From JADMJV01 sp964649085 (GTDB lineage: Bacteria; Vulcanimicrobiota; Xenobia; Xenobiales; JADMJV01): a DNA stretch of 64,000 nt. A model generated the notes under the pieces. That model saw only the letters and a program-made list of their open reading frames with translations, was not told the DNA's origin and ran no database searches. A program made the translations under genes and the position numbers. Shown here piece by piece: positions 52,867 to 61,378 of the stretch. Every line of letters starts with the position of its first letter. The stretch's first letter is position 1. The stretch spans positions 36,129-100,128 of the forward strand of contig CAZYPN010000022.1 in the NCBI GenBank assembly GCA_964649085.1. The letters are read 5' to 3'.

Positions 52867-54185
52867 TGCAGCACTCCTTCCGTTGCGGCTACCAGAGCCT
52901 GTTCAAACAGTTCCAGACCTTCCTCGAGCTGGGCGTCGTCGATGACCAATGGCATGAGCGTTCGAATCACGTTGTTGCCGGCCCCCGACTTCAGCATCAG
53001 CAATCCACGCTGCAGGGCTTGGTGCAACAGGCGCGCGGCCAGAGCCGAGTCGGGCTCTTTGCTGGCAGGGTCGACCAGTTCGATGCCCACCATCGCCCCC
53101 AAACCGCGCACCTCGCCAATGCAGGTGTGACGCTCTTGCAGGCGGGCCATGTGCTGGTGCACTTTTTGGCCGATGACTTCGGCTCGCGCCACCAGGCCCT
53201 CCTTCTCCAGGGTTTCGATGGCGGCCAGGGCGGCGCGGCAGGCCATAGGGTTGCCCCCATAGGTGCCCCCCAGGCTGCCGGTAACCAGCGCGTCCAGGAT
53301 TTCGGCCCGGCCCGTCAGGGCCGATAGGGGCAGGCCAGCGGCCAGCGATTTGGCGGTGGTGATCAGGTCGGGCACCACTCCCCAGTGGTCGCAGGCGAAG
53401 AGTTTGCCGGTGCGGCCGAATCCTGATTGCACCTCGTCGGCCACCAGCAAGATACCGTGGGCATTGCACAGTTCACGCAGGCGGGGCATGAAAGTGGGCG
53501 GGGGCACCACGAAGCCGCCTTCGCCCAGCACGGGCTCGAGCATAACGGCCGCTACCTGGTCTGGGGGGAGGTCGGCCCGGAAGACCGCTTCTAAGGCCTG
53601 AAAGCTGTCTTCTTCGCTGATGCCCCGATAGGCATAGGGAAAGGGAACCCGGGCCACAGGCCCTGGGAAAGGCCCGAAGCCCACTTTGTAGGGCTTGACC
53701 TGGCCCGTGAGGCTCAGCGCCATCATGGTGCGACCGTGGAAGGCTCGGTCGAAGACCACGATACCCGGCCGACCGGTGTAGGCACGGGCCACTTTGACGG
53801 CGTTTTCCACCGCTTCGGCCCCGCTGTTGAAGAGCACCGTTTTTTTGGGATGCGCTCCTGGCGTGATGGCGTTGAGCTTTTCGGCCAGGTCGACGTAAGA
53901 GCTGTAGGCCACCACCATGAAGCAAGTGTGGAGAAATTGCTCGGCCTGATCTTGCAGGGCCGAGACCACCAGGGGTGGACAATGGCCCATGTTCAGGGTG
54001 CCGATTCCTCCGCTGAAATCCAGGAAGGTGTTGCCGTCGACGTCGGTCAGGGTTGCCCCTCGGGCCGAGGCGATGAACAGCGGCGTGGCGTGGCCCAGGC
54101 TCTTGGGCGTGTGCTGATGGAGTCGCTCCATCAGTCGCTGGCTTTCGGGGCCGGGGATGGCGGTCTTTAGCTGAACCGTTTTCAT
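52863..54185 (-). CDS. gabT: Class III aminotransferase, 4-aminobutyrate-type
   Basis: A 440-residue PLP enzyme. LVADEVQSGFGRTGKLF and ITTAKSLAAGLPLSAL (K279 as the Schiff-base lysine) are the class III hallmarks, with FNSGAEAVENAVKVAR near residue 120. Length matches GabT. It would convert 4-aminobutyrate (or another omega-amino acid) and 2-oxoglutarate to succinate semialdehyde and glutamate. It overlaps both neighbours by ATGA. The specificity call leans on the flanking dehydrogenases; 5-aminovalerate or ornithine remain possible. Confidence 0.85.
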   Translation of the reverse strand: MKTVQLKTAIPGPESQRLMERLHQHTPKSLGHATPLFIASARGATLTDVDGNTFLDFSGGIGTLNMGHCPPLVVSALQDQAEQFLHTCFMVVAYSSYVDLAEKLNAITPGAHPKKTVLFNSGAEAVENAVKVARAYTGRPGIVVFDRAFHGRTMMALSLTGQVKPYKVGFGPFPGPVARVPFPYAYRGISEEDSFQALEAVFRADLPPDQVAAVMLEPVLGEGGFVVPPPTFMPRLRELCNAHGILLVADEVQSGFGRTGKLFACDHWGVVPDLITTAKSLAAGLPLSALTGRAEILDALVTGSLGGTYGGNPMACRAALAAIETLEKEGLVARAEVIGQKVHQHMARLQERHTCIGEVRGLGAMVGIELVDPASKEPDSALAARLLHQALQRGLLMLKSGAGNNVIRTLMPLVIDDAQLEEGLELFEQALVAATEGVLH

Positions 54186-55603
54186 CGAGGTTCTCCCAAC
54201 TTGACCATTACGTGCTTGGCCTCGCTGTAGTCATCCAGCGCATAACGCGACTGGTCTTTGCCATATCCCGATTGCTTGAATCCGCCGTGGGGCATTTCGC
54301 TGACCAGGGTGCCGTGGTCGTTGACCCACACGCAGCCAAAATGCAGGCGTCGGGTGGCCCGCATGGCCCTGCCCAGGTCTCGCGTCCACACCGAGGCCGA
54401 GAGGCCGTAATCGACGCCGTTGGCCCATTCCATGACCTGTTCTTCGCTGTCGAAGCGGGTCACGGTAATCACGGGTCCGAAGATTTCCCGCTGAACCACT
54501 TCGTCTTCGTTGCGGGCACCCACGATGACGCTGGGCGGCAGGTAGAAGCCGCCGTTGAAGCTCTGGCCACCACGCAGGATTTCCAGGTGCTTGAGCTGGG
54601 AGGCTCGTTCCAGGAAGCCCTCGACGCGCTCTTTCTGACGCAGCGACACCAGCGGGCCCATTTCGACGTTCTCGGTGTCCGGAGGGCCCACCACCATTTC
54701 CTTGACGGCCGCCTGCAGGCGCTCGACCAGGCTGTCGTAGATGCCTTTCTGAGCATAGATGCGGCAGGCTGCGGTGCAGTCCTGACCGGTATTCATGAAT
54801 CCAGCAAAGCGGATGCCCGCCACCACCTCGTCGAGATCGGCGTCGTCAAAAACGAGCACCGGCGCCTTGCCACCCAGTTCCAGGTGCACCCTCTTCAGGC
54901 TTTGCGAGGCGGCTCGAGCTACTTCTTTGCCGGTGCCCACGTCGCCGGTGAGCGACACCATGGCCACCTGAGGATGTTGACACATGGCTGCCCCCACCGA
55001 TTTGCCGTGGCCGTTCAGTATGTTGAGAACTCCGGGCGGAAAGAGGTCGGCGGCCAGTTCGGCCAGGCGCAAGGTGGTTAAGGGGGTCAATTCGGAGGGC
55101 TTGAGCACCACGGTATTTCCCGCCGCCAGGGCAGGTCCAATTTTCCAGATGGCCATCATCAGGGGGTAGTTCCAGGGAGCGATCTGGGCCACTACGCCCA
55201 GTGGCTCGCGACGGATCCAGCTGGTGCGCCCCGGGGTGTATTCGCCGGCTGCGGGAGCCTCGAGCACCCGAGCCGCTCCGGCGAAAAATCGCAGGTTGTC
55301 GGCGATGTAGGGCACCTCGAAATCGGCCAGAAACTTGGGTTTGCCCACATTGGCCGACTCCAGTGCCGAGAGTTCCTCGGCTTTCTCTTCCAGCCGGTCG
55401 GCCAGTTTGAGCAGTGCCCGGGCGCGCTCGCCAGGCGGAGTCTCGGCCCAGCCCGGAAAGGCTTTGTGAGCGGCCTGGACGGCCTGATCGACCAGCCCCT
55501 CATCGGCCAGAGGGACTTCTTGCAGGGGCTTGCCGGTCGAGGGGTTGGTGGTCCACTCGCTGGCCGGTGCCTCGACAAACTGACCATCTACAAACAGCTT
55601 CAT
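54182..55603 (-). CDS. Aldehyde dehydrogenase, 4-aminobutyraldehyde-type
   Basis: A 473-residue aldehyde dehydrogenase with E242 (LELGGKAPVLV), C276 (NTGQDCTAAC), the loop SLTGDVGTG and APWNYPLMMAIWK. The LELGGKAPV and NTGQDCTA combination is what I recall in PatD/PuuC-type aminobutyraldehyde and betaine aldehyde dehydrogenases. The ATG at 55603 has GGAG upstream and overlaps the preceding stop (ATGA). It would oxidise 4-aminobutyraldehyde, made from putrescine, to GABA, the substrate of the next gene's product. Confidence 0.9.
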   Translation of the reverse strand: MKLFVDGQFVEAPASEWTTNPSTGKPLQEVPLADEGLVDQAVQAAHKAFPGWAETPPGERARALLKLADRLEEKAEELSALESANVGKPKFLADFEVPYIADNLRFFAGAARVLEAPAAGEYTPGRTSWIRREPLGVVAQIAPWNYPLMMAIWKIGPALAAGNTVVLKPSELTPLTTLRLAELAADLFPPGVLNILNGHGKSVGAAMCQHPQVAMVSLTGDVGTGKEVARAASQSLKRVHLELGGKAPVLVFDDADLDEVVAGIRFAGFMNTGQDCTAACRIYAQKGIYDSLVERLQAAVKEMVVGPPDTENVEMGPLVSLRQKERVEGFLERASQLKHLEILRGGQSFNGGFYLPPSVIVGARNEDEVVQREIFGPVITVTRFDSEEQVMEWANGVDYGLSASVWTRDLGRAMRATRRLHFGCVWVNDHGTLVSEMPHGGFKQSGYGKDQSRYALDDYSEAKHVMVKLGEPR

Positions 55604-56757
55604 CGGGTGCTCCTCACGCTTTGCACTTCTTCTCGGACATACATTTGACGTTTGGCCAGATCGGCGAAGAAGGGCCAGGGATCGAAGGCAGCCTCCGGTC
55701 CGAGCACGCCCTTTCGCAACACTTCCCCGCGGGCCACCCGCTGGGCTCCGATGGAGGCCGGAATGCCGGTGACCTTGCCGGTAGCCAGTTCGCCCCATTC
55801 CGAGGTGGGTGGGTGGCTCAGGTTGTAGGTAGCCGTCACCTTGTAATCGCCCTTGCGCCCTACCACCTCGACGTTGAGCAAGAAGGCCCACTCGCCCGGC
55901 CCGGGCCAGCCGCCGTTGGCGAGAAAAATGGCTCGCAGCGTCTCTTTGGGGGGCACCTGGTGACCTCCGGCTTGCAGAGGTTTGGTCGAGAGCAGGCCGA
56001 CTTCATTGTAGTGCTTGAGAGCGTGCATGATTTCAGGACGCCAGGTACCGCGTACATCCACTCTGCGCACTCCGGGGATGAATCGAGGCAGGGTATGGGT
56101 TTCCGAGTGGGGCACATACCAGGTCTTGACCCGACCCACGGGAGGGTCAAAGGCAACCTCTTTCTCACCTTCAAAGGGGGGCAGTTCGACAAACTTGCCG
56201 CTTTCGTAGTAGAAGCGCGTGGTGTCCGGTGAAAACTCGTCGAGCACCGTGGAGAGCAGCCCGGGCGAGGGTGCGATGGAGCGGTAGGTGGCGAAAGCGA
56301 TGTGGATTTCTTCCACCTGGTCCATGTGGGTGGCCCCGGCCTTGGCCATCAGGTTGGTGACTCCTGGAGTGGCGCCCATTCCCAGCACGATGCTGACGCC
56401 AGCAGCCTCGGCTTGCTCCGTCATGGCCAGTTGCTTAGGAGTATTGTAGAGCCCGCCCAGGTCGAGCAGCGGTTTGCGGGCTTCGATGGCGGCCTCGGTA
56501 ATGGTCAGGCCGAAGGCGTAGCTGGTGCAGTTGAGCACCACATCGTAGTCGGCAAACAGGTTCACCAGGTCGGCTTTGTTGTTGACATCAACGGCCAGGG
56601 CCTTGAGGCGTGAATCTTTGAGCTGGTCGCACCAGGCCTGGGCCTTGGCCTGGTCGATGTCGGCCACGGCGATGGTTTTGAAATCGCTGTGCTCCACGAG
56701 ATCGCGGGTAGATTCGCTTCCCATGGCTCCGCAGCCGCCCAATACTAAGATGTTCAC
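55600..56757 (-). CDS. Saccharopine dehydrogenase-family enzyme, L-lysine 6-dehydrogenase-like
   Basis: A 385-residue NAD(P)-dependent protein. The start MNILVLGGCGAMGSESTRDLV carries a Rossmann GxGxxG-type loop, and VVLNCTSYAFGLTITEAAIEA, DLGG and GMGATPGVTNLMA match the Lys1/saccharopine dehydrogenase family. The overall order is what I recall of L-lysine 6-dehydrogenase, which forms 2-aminoadipate 6-semialdehyde. Carboxyspermidine-type dehydrogenases are another possibility. It follows the EamA gene by 3 bases and overlaps the next aldehyde dehydrogenase, suggesting that lysine or a polyamine feeds the pathway. Confidence 0.78.
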   Translation of the reverse strand: MNILVLGGCGAMGSESTRDLVEHSDFKTIAVADIDQAKAQAWCDQLKDSRLKALAVDVNNKADLVNLFADYDVVLNCTSYAFGLTITEAAIEARKPLLDLGGLYNTPKQLAMTEQAEAAGVSIVLGMGATPGVTNLMAKAGATHMDQVEEIHIAFATYRSIAPSPGLLSTVLDEFSPDTTRFYYESGKFVELPPFEGEKEVAFDPPVGRVKTWYVPHSETHTLPRFIPGVRRVDVRGTWRPEIMHALKHYNEVGLLSTKPLQAGGHQVPPKETLRAIFLANGGWPGPGEWAFLLNVEVVGRKGDYKVTATYNLSHPPTSEWGELATGKVTGIPASIGAQRVARGEVLRKGVLGPEAAFDPWPFFADLAKRQMYVREEVQSVRSTR

Positions 56758-56760
56758 GCC

Positions 56761-57672
56761 TTATTCCTCCTTGAGATGTTGAGTCTGTCGGGCCTTGAGC
56801 CAGACCAGCACTGGGTTTTCTTGAGCCGGCACAACCAGCACAATGGCTGCCAGCACCATGGCGGTGGCGGTCCATTGAAGCTGGCTGATGGGCTCGTGCA
56901 AAATGGCGGCCGCGTAAAGCAGCGTGGGCACCGGGTAGAGCCCCGAGAGGGGGCTGACAATGGCGGCGGGCCCGCGATGGATGGCAGCAAATAGGGTGAG
57001 GTCGCCGAGGGCGTAGAGAAAAACGATGAATAGCCCCAGCCCCAGGGCTCCGGTCCACTGAGGCTGGCCAGCCAGGCCGTAAGGCAACATGGTCAGAGCC
57101 ATTCCGAGTGCGTTGATCATAAAGAAGGTGGTATCGTTAGCCCCGGGTTGCAGATAGGCCTGCTTGAAGAAGGTTACCGCCACGGCCCAGCACAGCACGG
57201 TGAGCAAGCTATAGGCAAACCAGCCACTCAGTTCCAGCGACTGGCCTCCCGACCCCCCGCCCAGCATCAGGGTGGCTGCGATGGCCAGAGCCACGCCCAG
57301 CAACTGAATGGCAGCCAGTCGTTCTTTGAGGAAGACCAGGGCCAGCACAGCAGCCAGGGCGGTGTAGCCTGAAGTAATGGTTTGGACCAGCGCCGCCGGT
57401 CCCACTTCGAGGGCCCGAAAATAGGCGATCCAGGCCACGCCGTTAAACAACTGACCGGCCATGGCCCAGACCAGAAAGCGGCCGCCGACCAGCGGCGGGC
57501 GCCCCAGGCCGATCCAGGTCAGGGTATTCAGTACTCCCTTGACGGCCACGAGCAGGATGCAAAATTGAGCAGTGCCCAGGTCGGCCTGTTTCCAAATGCC
57601 TCCGGCCAGCCCGTAAGAGAGCACCGTGCAGGCCAGAGGAGCTGCCCAGGAAAGAAGTGGCGAAGACACCAC
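56761..57672 (-). CDS. EamA/DMT-family transporter
   Basis: A 303-residue membrane protein with about ten hydrophobic helices in two EamA repeats. ALEVGPAALVQTITSGYTALAAVLALVFLKERL is the first repeat's typical end, of which LVQTITSGYTALAAVLA is clearest, and AIHRGPAAIVSPLSGLYPVPTLL the second's. DMT transporters export or import amino acids and related metabolites. The start is GTG at 57672. It is first in the amine-catabolism run, so import or efflux of the amine or amino acid is likely. The region 57673-57713 between it and the tRNA promoter has no clear minus-strand promoter that I can see. Confidence 0.87.
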   Translation of the reverse strand: MVSSPLLSWAAPLACTVLSYGLAGGIWKQADLGTAQFCILLVAVKGVLNTLTWIGLGRPPLVGGRFLVWAMAGQLFNGVAWIAYFRALEVGPAALVQTITSGYTALAAVLALVFLKERLAAIQLLGVALAIAATLMLGGGSGGQSLELSGWFAYSLLTVLCWAVAVTFFKQAYLQPGANDTTFFMINALGMALTMLPYGLAGQPQWTGALGLGLFIVFLYALGDLTLFAAIHRGPAAIVSPLSGLYPVPTLLYAAAILHEPISQLQWTATAMVLAAIVLVVPAQENPVLVWLKARQTQHLKEE

Positions 57673-57713
57673 CTACGGTTCGGGATCGCCTGGACGATCC
57701 CCCTGCCGGGTGA

Positions 57714-57742
57714 TTGACACGCGGAGCCGCCTCGAGTACATT
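57714..57742 (+). promoter_or_regulatory. Sigma70 promoter of tRNA-Arg
   Basis: TTGACA (57714-57719), a 17-base spacer and TACATT (57737-57742) make a near-consensus promoter whose start would be near 57749, two bases before the tRNA. Confidence 0.8.
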
Positions 57743-57750
57743 CGAGGCGT

Positions 57751-57823
57751 GTTCCCATAGCGCAATGGATAGAGCGTCTGGCTTCGGACCAGAAGGTTGG
57801 GGGTTCGAGTCCCTCTGGGAACG
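57751..57823 (+). tRNA. tRNA-Arg (anticodon TCG)
   Basis: A 73-base tRNA. The 7-bp acceptor stem pairs GTTCCCA with TGGGAAC; the anticodon stem TCTGG/CCAGA encloses CTTCGGA, giving anticodon TCG, which reads CGA (and possibly other CGN). The T-arm GGGGG-TTCGAGT-CCCTC is standard. The 3' CCA is not encoded (GC follows), so it is added by CCA transferase. A T-rich tract follows. Confidence 0.95.
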
Positions 57824-57836
57824 CTTTTTATTTTTT
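57824..57836 (+). terminator. T-rich tract after tRNA-Arg
   Basis: CTTTTTATTTTTT directly follows the tRNA. No hairpin other than the tRNA itself precedes it, so the tRNA structure plus the T tract probably act as the terminator. No other element is evident before the convergent DUF4272 gene. Confidence 0.45.
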
Positions 57837-57908
57837 CACGAGGGATTAAACAGCCCCTAGCGACTCTTGGCAGCTGTCACGCACCAGGAGTCTTTTTGTT
57901 TCTTGGGG

Positions 57909-58838
57909 TCAGGTTGGCGTATCGACCTCGTCCCAGTCATCGCCCCCAAAGCGAATCAACCAGTTGAGCGCGTGATGTCGCTCATGAACCACCAGCGGCA
58001 GAGCGGACTGGCGCAGCGGAACACGGGCGGCGTCGGAGGCCCAGTCCAAGTTCTCTGGAATGTCCAATCCCTTGAGGGCCGACTCGCGAAGAGCCCAGTG
58101 CAGGCGCGTGGTCAACTCCAGTTCGTCCAGGATTTCGGCCCTCGGTCGCAACCGCGCTTCTCCCACAAACGCTGCCTGATCTTGAGTCGCAGCGAAAATG
58201 CGCTCGTGCACTCCGTCAACGTCGCACATCGCACTTGGCCAGGGTGGGACTTCGGTCATTCCCAAAGCCCACATCAGGATCACCAAAGCTTCGAGCCGCC
58301 AGATCAGCGATTGCGCCAGCTCATCGTCTGTTTCCTGAAAGAGCCGCGACTCCTCGGGAGAGAGCTCAGCGTTGCCTACGAGCGCAACGGCTCGTTCTCG
58401 TTCCATGCCACGCGCAAAGCAGACCGTCCCGTGCATGGCCAGCAATCGTGAGGCCACCTCCGAGGCCGTGCGCAGCTCGACCTCCTCGTCATCCGGTATC
58501 CAGCGAATCGGTCTGGCTAAAACCGGTACCTGATAGCGGTCCAGGCGAGGCTGAACTCGAGCCTGCCGTTGCGCCTGGGACTCGGTCTGCGAAACCGGGG
58601 CGCTGCGCCCCTTGCGCACGGTCGCCAGCTCCAGGGGCACCAGGGGCGGCTCATCCTCCGGGACGAAGATGCACTCGCCAAAAGGCGTATACAGCTTCTC
58701 GTGGGCAAAAATCAGACAGTCTCCGTAGGTAGCGGCCATACTCAGCAACAGGCTCTCGGCTTCCAGCCTCGGACCGCTAACGTCAACGCGGCAGGCGGTG
58801 GCCGCTTTCACCCCGTGAAGGATGCTGGTTCCAGTCAT
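57909..58838 (-). CDS. DUF4272-like protein
   Basis: A 309-residue cytoplasmic protein. The central and C-terminal pattern TASEVASRLLAMHGTVCFARG, then a helix ending WRLEALVILMWALGMTEVPPWP, matches what I know as DUF4272, a widespread domain of unknown function. The ATG at 58838 has AGGAG six bases upstream and lies inside the end of the 85-codon frame before it. The N-terminal third (about 1-120) is separate and unrecognised. It converges on the tRNA gene. Confidence 0.7.
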   Translation of the reverse strand: MTGTSILHGVKAATACRVDVSGPRLEAESLLLSMAATYGDCLIFAHEKLYTPFGECIFVPEDEPPLVPLELATVRKGRSAPVSQTESQAQRQARVQPRLDRYQVPVLARPIRWIPDDEEVELRTASEVASRLLAMHGTVCFARGMERERAVALVGNAELSPEESRLFQETDDELAQSLIWRLEALVILMWALGMTEVPPWPSAMCDVDGVHERIFAATQDQAAFVGEARLRPRAEILDELELTTRLHWALRESALKGLDIPENLDWASDAARVPLRQSALPLVVHERHHALNWLIRFGGDDWDEVDTPT

Positions 58839-59037
58839 TGCCCGCTCCTGCGCTGCGCTGAACGACGAATCCCGTGAGAGGCAGCTTCTCCTCCGGCATC
58901 GGCGGAAAGAGGGTGAGCTGAGCTTCCGGCCAACGGATCAGCGAAGTGCCGTTCTCCCCTGGATGGAACTCGGCCCCGCTCAGCGTCAGAGACCGGATTT
59001 CTTCCAGCGACAACGCAGGCTCGGCCCGACTGTACAC
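58783..59037 (-). CDS. Small hypothetical protein upstream of the DUF4272 gene
   Basis: An 84-residue frame with a GTG start at 59037, overlapping the next gene by 56 bases. The first part (SLEEIRSLTLSGAEFHPGE, then SLIRWPEAQLTLFPP) looks protein-like. The final 25 residues lie within the downstream gene's start and look less so. It may be a real small gene, or the N-terminal piece of the DUF4272 protein separated by a frameshift near 58830; the good Shine-Dalgarno of the downstream ATG argues for two genes. Confidence 0.45.
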   Translation of the reverse strand: MYSRAEPALSLEEIRSLTLSGAEFHPGENGTSLIRWPEAQLTLFPPMPEEKLPLTGFVVQRSAGAGNDWNQHPSRGESGHRLPR

Positions 59038-59070
59038 CAACTCATCCCGGTAAATTCCCCAACGCCCATC

Positions 59071-59496
59071 TCAGCGGAACAGATTGAACGGTCGGGGCAA
59101 ATGCACATCCCTGCCCGTGACCGGGTCCTGCTCAAGGACCACCACCAGGTAGTGGGGACCGCAGCTGGTGAGCAGCCCGTGTAGCCGCTGATTGCCGCGG
59201 GTGAAGTCCAGGCCTGCCCCCATCTGGTCGGCGAACTGCCACCCCTGGGCTCCCAGATATTGCTCCAGGCCTGGGTGGCGAAAGGCGCTGACGCCATTTG
59301 CCGCGACCTGTCGTGCGTCCAGCATCAGTCGTCCCGGCTCCACCTCGACCAGGCCCGAAGGCACGTGGCCCAACTGGATGGCGCCTCGCAGCAAAGCCAG
59401 CGAGGATGCCTGGTCAGAGTGCCAGTGAAAATAGACCAGGGGCAGCAAGGCCAGCGCCATGAGCGTAGCCACCAGAACCTTCACCAACGTCCTCAT
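59071..59496 (-). CDS. Small membrane-anchored hypothetical protein
   Basis: A 141-residue protein. The ATG at 59496 begins with a classical signal or anchor (MRTLVKVLVATLMALALLPL); an upstream extension lacks protein-like character. The exported part holds LEVEPGRLMLDARQVAANG-like and FTRGNQRLHGLLTSCGPHYLVVV segments with no motif I recognise. It lies 33 bases before the next minus-strand gene, so it probably heads a three-gene transcript with the 84-residue and DUF4272 genes. Confidence 0.6.
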   Translation of the reverse strand: MRTLVKVLVATLMALALLPLVYFHWHSDQASSLALLRGAIQLGHVPSGLVEVEPGRLMLDARQVAANGVSAFRHPGLEQYLGAQGWQFADQMGAGLDFTRGNQRLHGLLTSCGPHYLVVVLEQDPVTGRDVHLPRPFNLFR

Positions 59497-59590
59497 CTTT
59501 GCACGATTCGCCACCGTCCCCTCAGGTCTTGCGCAAGGGGTTGCCTCCCCTCGTGCCAAAGCACACCCTCACCCAAATCGAGGAGGCGCT

Positions 59591-61378
59591 GTGAGTCAAT
59601 ACCTGAGCATGGAAACCCTGAGCTGGATGCTGTTCGACGTGTTCAAAGTGGGAGAGCTGCTCAGCGCCCCCCGATTCCAGGATCACGACGTGGCCTCGTT
59701 TCGCATCCTCCTCGACAGCGTCAAGAAGTTCGCCGACGCCGAGCTCTACCCCGTGTTCCGCGCCATGGACGCCGACCCCGCCCGCATGATCGACGGCCGG
59801 GTTGTGGTCCATCCGGCCGTGGCCACCATGCTGGCCAAAGCCACCGAGCTCGGCCTCGTGGGCTCCACCCTCGACTACGACGACGGCGGCATGCAGCTGC
59901 CGGCCACCCTCTACCAATCGCTCAACTTCATCGTCGACGCCGCCAACAACCACCTCACCGGCTACACCGGCCTCACTTCCGGGGCCCTGGGGCTGCTGTG
60001 CACCTTCGGTTCCGAAGAACTCAAAGCCACCTATCGCGACAAAATGATGTCCAACGAATGGGGCGGCACCATGGCGCTGACCGAGCCCCAGGCCGGCAGC
60101 TCGCTTTCCGACGTCGCCACCGAAGCCATCCCTCGCGACGACGGCAGCTACAGCATCAGTGGCCAGAAAATCTGGATTTCCGGCGGCGACCACCAGTTTG
60201 CCGAGAATTTCGTGCACTTCACCCTGGCGCGCGTTCCCGGCGGCGGGCCGGGCACCAAAGGCATCTCCCTGATGCTTATCCCCAAGTTCCGTCCCGAAAA
60301 CGGCCAGCTCGTCAGCAACGACGTGGCCACCGTCGGCGACTTCCAGAAAATGGGCCAGCGCGGCTACACCACCACCCACCTCGTCTTTGGCGAGAACGGC
60401 GACTGTCGCGGCTGGCTCTTGGGCACCCTGCACAAAGGCCTCGATCACATGTTCCAAATGATGAACGGCGCCCGCATCCACGTCGGTAGGGGAGGTGCTG
60501 CCATCGCCACCGCCGCCTACTACGCCTCGCGCCAGTTTGCCCTCGAGCGTCCCCAGGGGCGACGCCTGCAGGCCGGCGGCGTCAAAGACACCAGCGAGGG
60601 TCAGACCCTCATCATCAACCATCCCGACGTGCGCCGCATGCTGCTCACCCAGAAAGCCATCGCCGAAGGCTCGCTGGCCCTGGTGTTGCAGGCCGGCTAC
60701 TACTCCGACCGCGAGAAGACCGCCGCCGACGAGGATGAAGCCCGGCGCTATCACGACCTTCTTGAGCTGCTGACCCCCATGGTCAAAACCTATCCCGCCG
60801 AGGCCGGCCGCCGCGCCGTTGACCAGGGCGTACAGGTGCTGGGTGGAGCCGGCTTCTGCGACGAATACGTGCTCCAGCAGTACTATCGCGACGTGCGCAT
60901 CATGGCCATCTACGAAGGCACCACGGGCATCCAGTCGCTCGACCTGCTGGGTCGCAAAATCTCCATGAACAAAGGCCAGGCCCTCAAATTCCTGATCTCA
61001 GAGATCCAGCAAACCCTCGAGGCCGCCGCCGCCGAGCCCGAGCTGGCCGCCTACGCCGCCCAGCTGGGCGAGCAGCTCAAACTCAACCAGCAGGTGCTGG
61101 GCCACCTCGCCCCCCTGGCTGCTCAGGGCGAGTTCGAGAAAATGCTCTCCGACGCCACCCTCTACATGGAGTTTCTCAGCAACGTCGTGGTGGCCTGGCA
61201 GTGGCTCAAACTGGGCCTGGCCGCCTATCCCCAGCGCGACAAACCCTTCTACGCCGCCAAAGTGCACACCATGAAGTTCTTCTACCAGTATGAACTCAGC
61301 CGCAACGTCTCGCTGGTGAAAACCATGCTCGAGCCCGAGCGCCTCACCCTGACCGGGGCCATGGAAGTCATCGATTAA
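59591..61378 (+). CDS. Acyl-CoA dehydrogenase family protein (large type)
   Basis: A 595-residue flavoenzyme. MALTEPQAGSSLSDV, SGQKIWISGGDHQF and the C-terminal RIMAIYEGTTGIQSLDLLGRK (Glu as the expected catalytic base, FAD-binding Gly/Gln following) are acyl-CoA dehydrogenase signatures. The length and extra N- and C-terminal domains match the roughly 600-residue class that dehydrogenates long-chain acyl-CoAs or aromatic acyl-CoAs. The GTG at 59591 is chosen because GGAGG lies eight bases upstream; the frame is open further upstream without support. Its stop shares TTAA with the convergent signal peptidase stop. Confidence 0.92.
   Translation: MSQYLSMETLSWMLFDVFKVGELLSAPRFQDHDVASFRILLDSVKKFADAELYPVFRAMDADPARMIDGRVVVHPAVATMLAKATELGLVGSTLDYDDGGMQLPATLYQSLNFIVDAANNHLTGYTGLTSGALGLLCTFGSEELKATYRDKMMSNEWGGTMALTEPQAGSSLSDVATEAIPRDDGSYSISGQKIWISGGDHQFAENFVHFTLARVPGGGPGTKGISLMLIPKFRPENGQLVSNDVATVGDFQKMGQRGYTTTHLVFGENGDCRGWLLGTLHKGLDHMFQMMNGARIHVGRGGAAIATAAYYASRQFALERPQGRRLQAGGVKDTSEGQTLIINHPDVRRMLLTQKAIAEGSLALVLQAGYYSDREKTAADEDEARRYHDLLELLTPMVKTYPAEAGRRAVDQGVQVLGGAGFCDEYVLQQYYRDVRIMAIYEGTTGIQSLDLLGRKISMNKGQALKFLISEIQQTLEAAAAEPELAAYAAQLGEQLKLNQQVLGHLAPLAAQGEFEKMLSDATLYMEFLSNVVVAWQWLKLGLAAYPQRDKPFYAAKVHTMKFFYQYELSRNVSLVKTMLEPERLTLTGAMEVID

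Noticed and set aside
57751..57823. tRNA-Arg as an insertion site for an integrated element
   Set aside because: No integrase gene or repeated tRNA 3' end is visible on either side, and the neighbouring genes look chromosomal.
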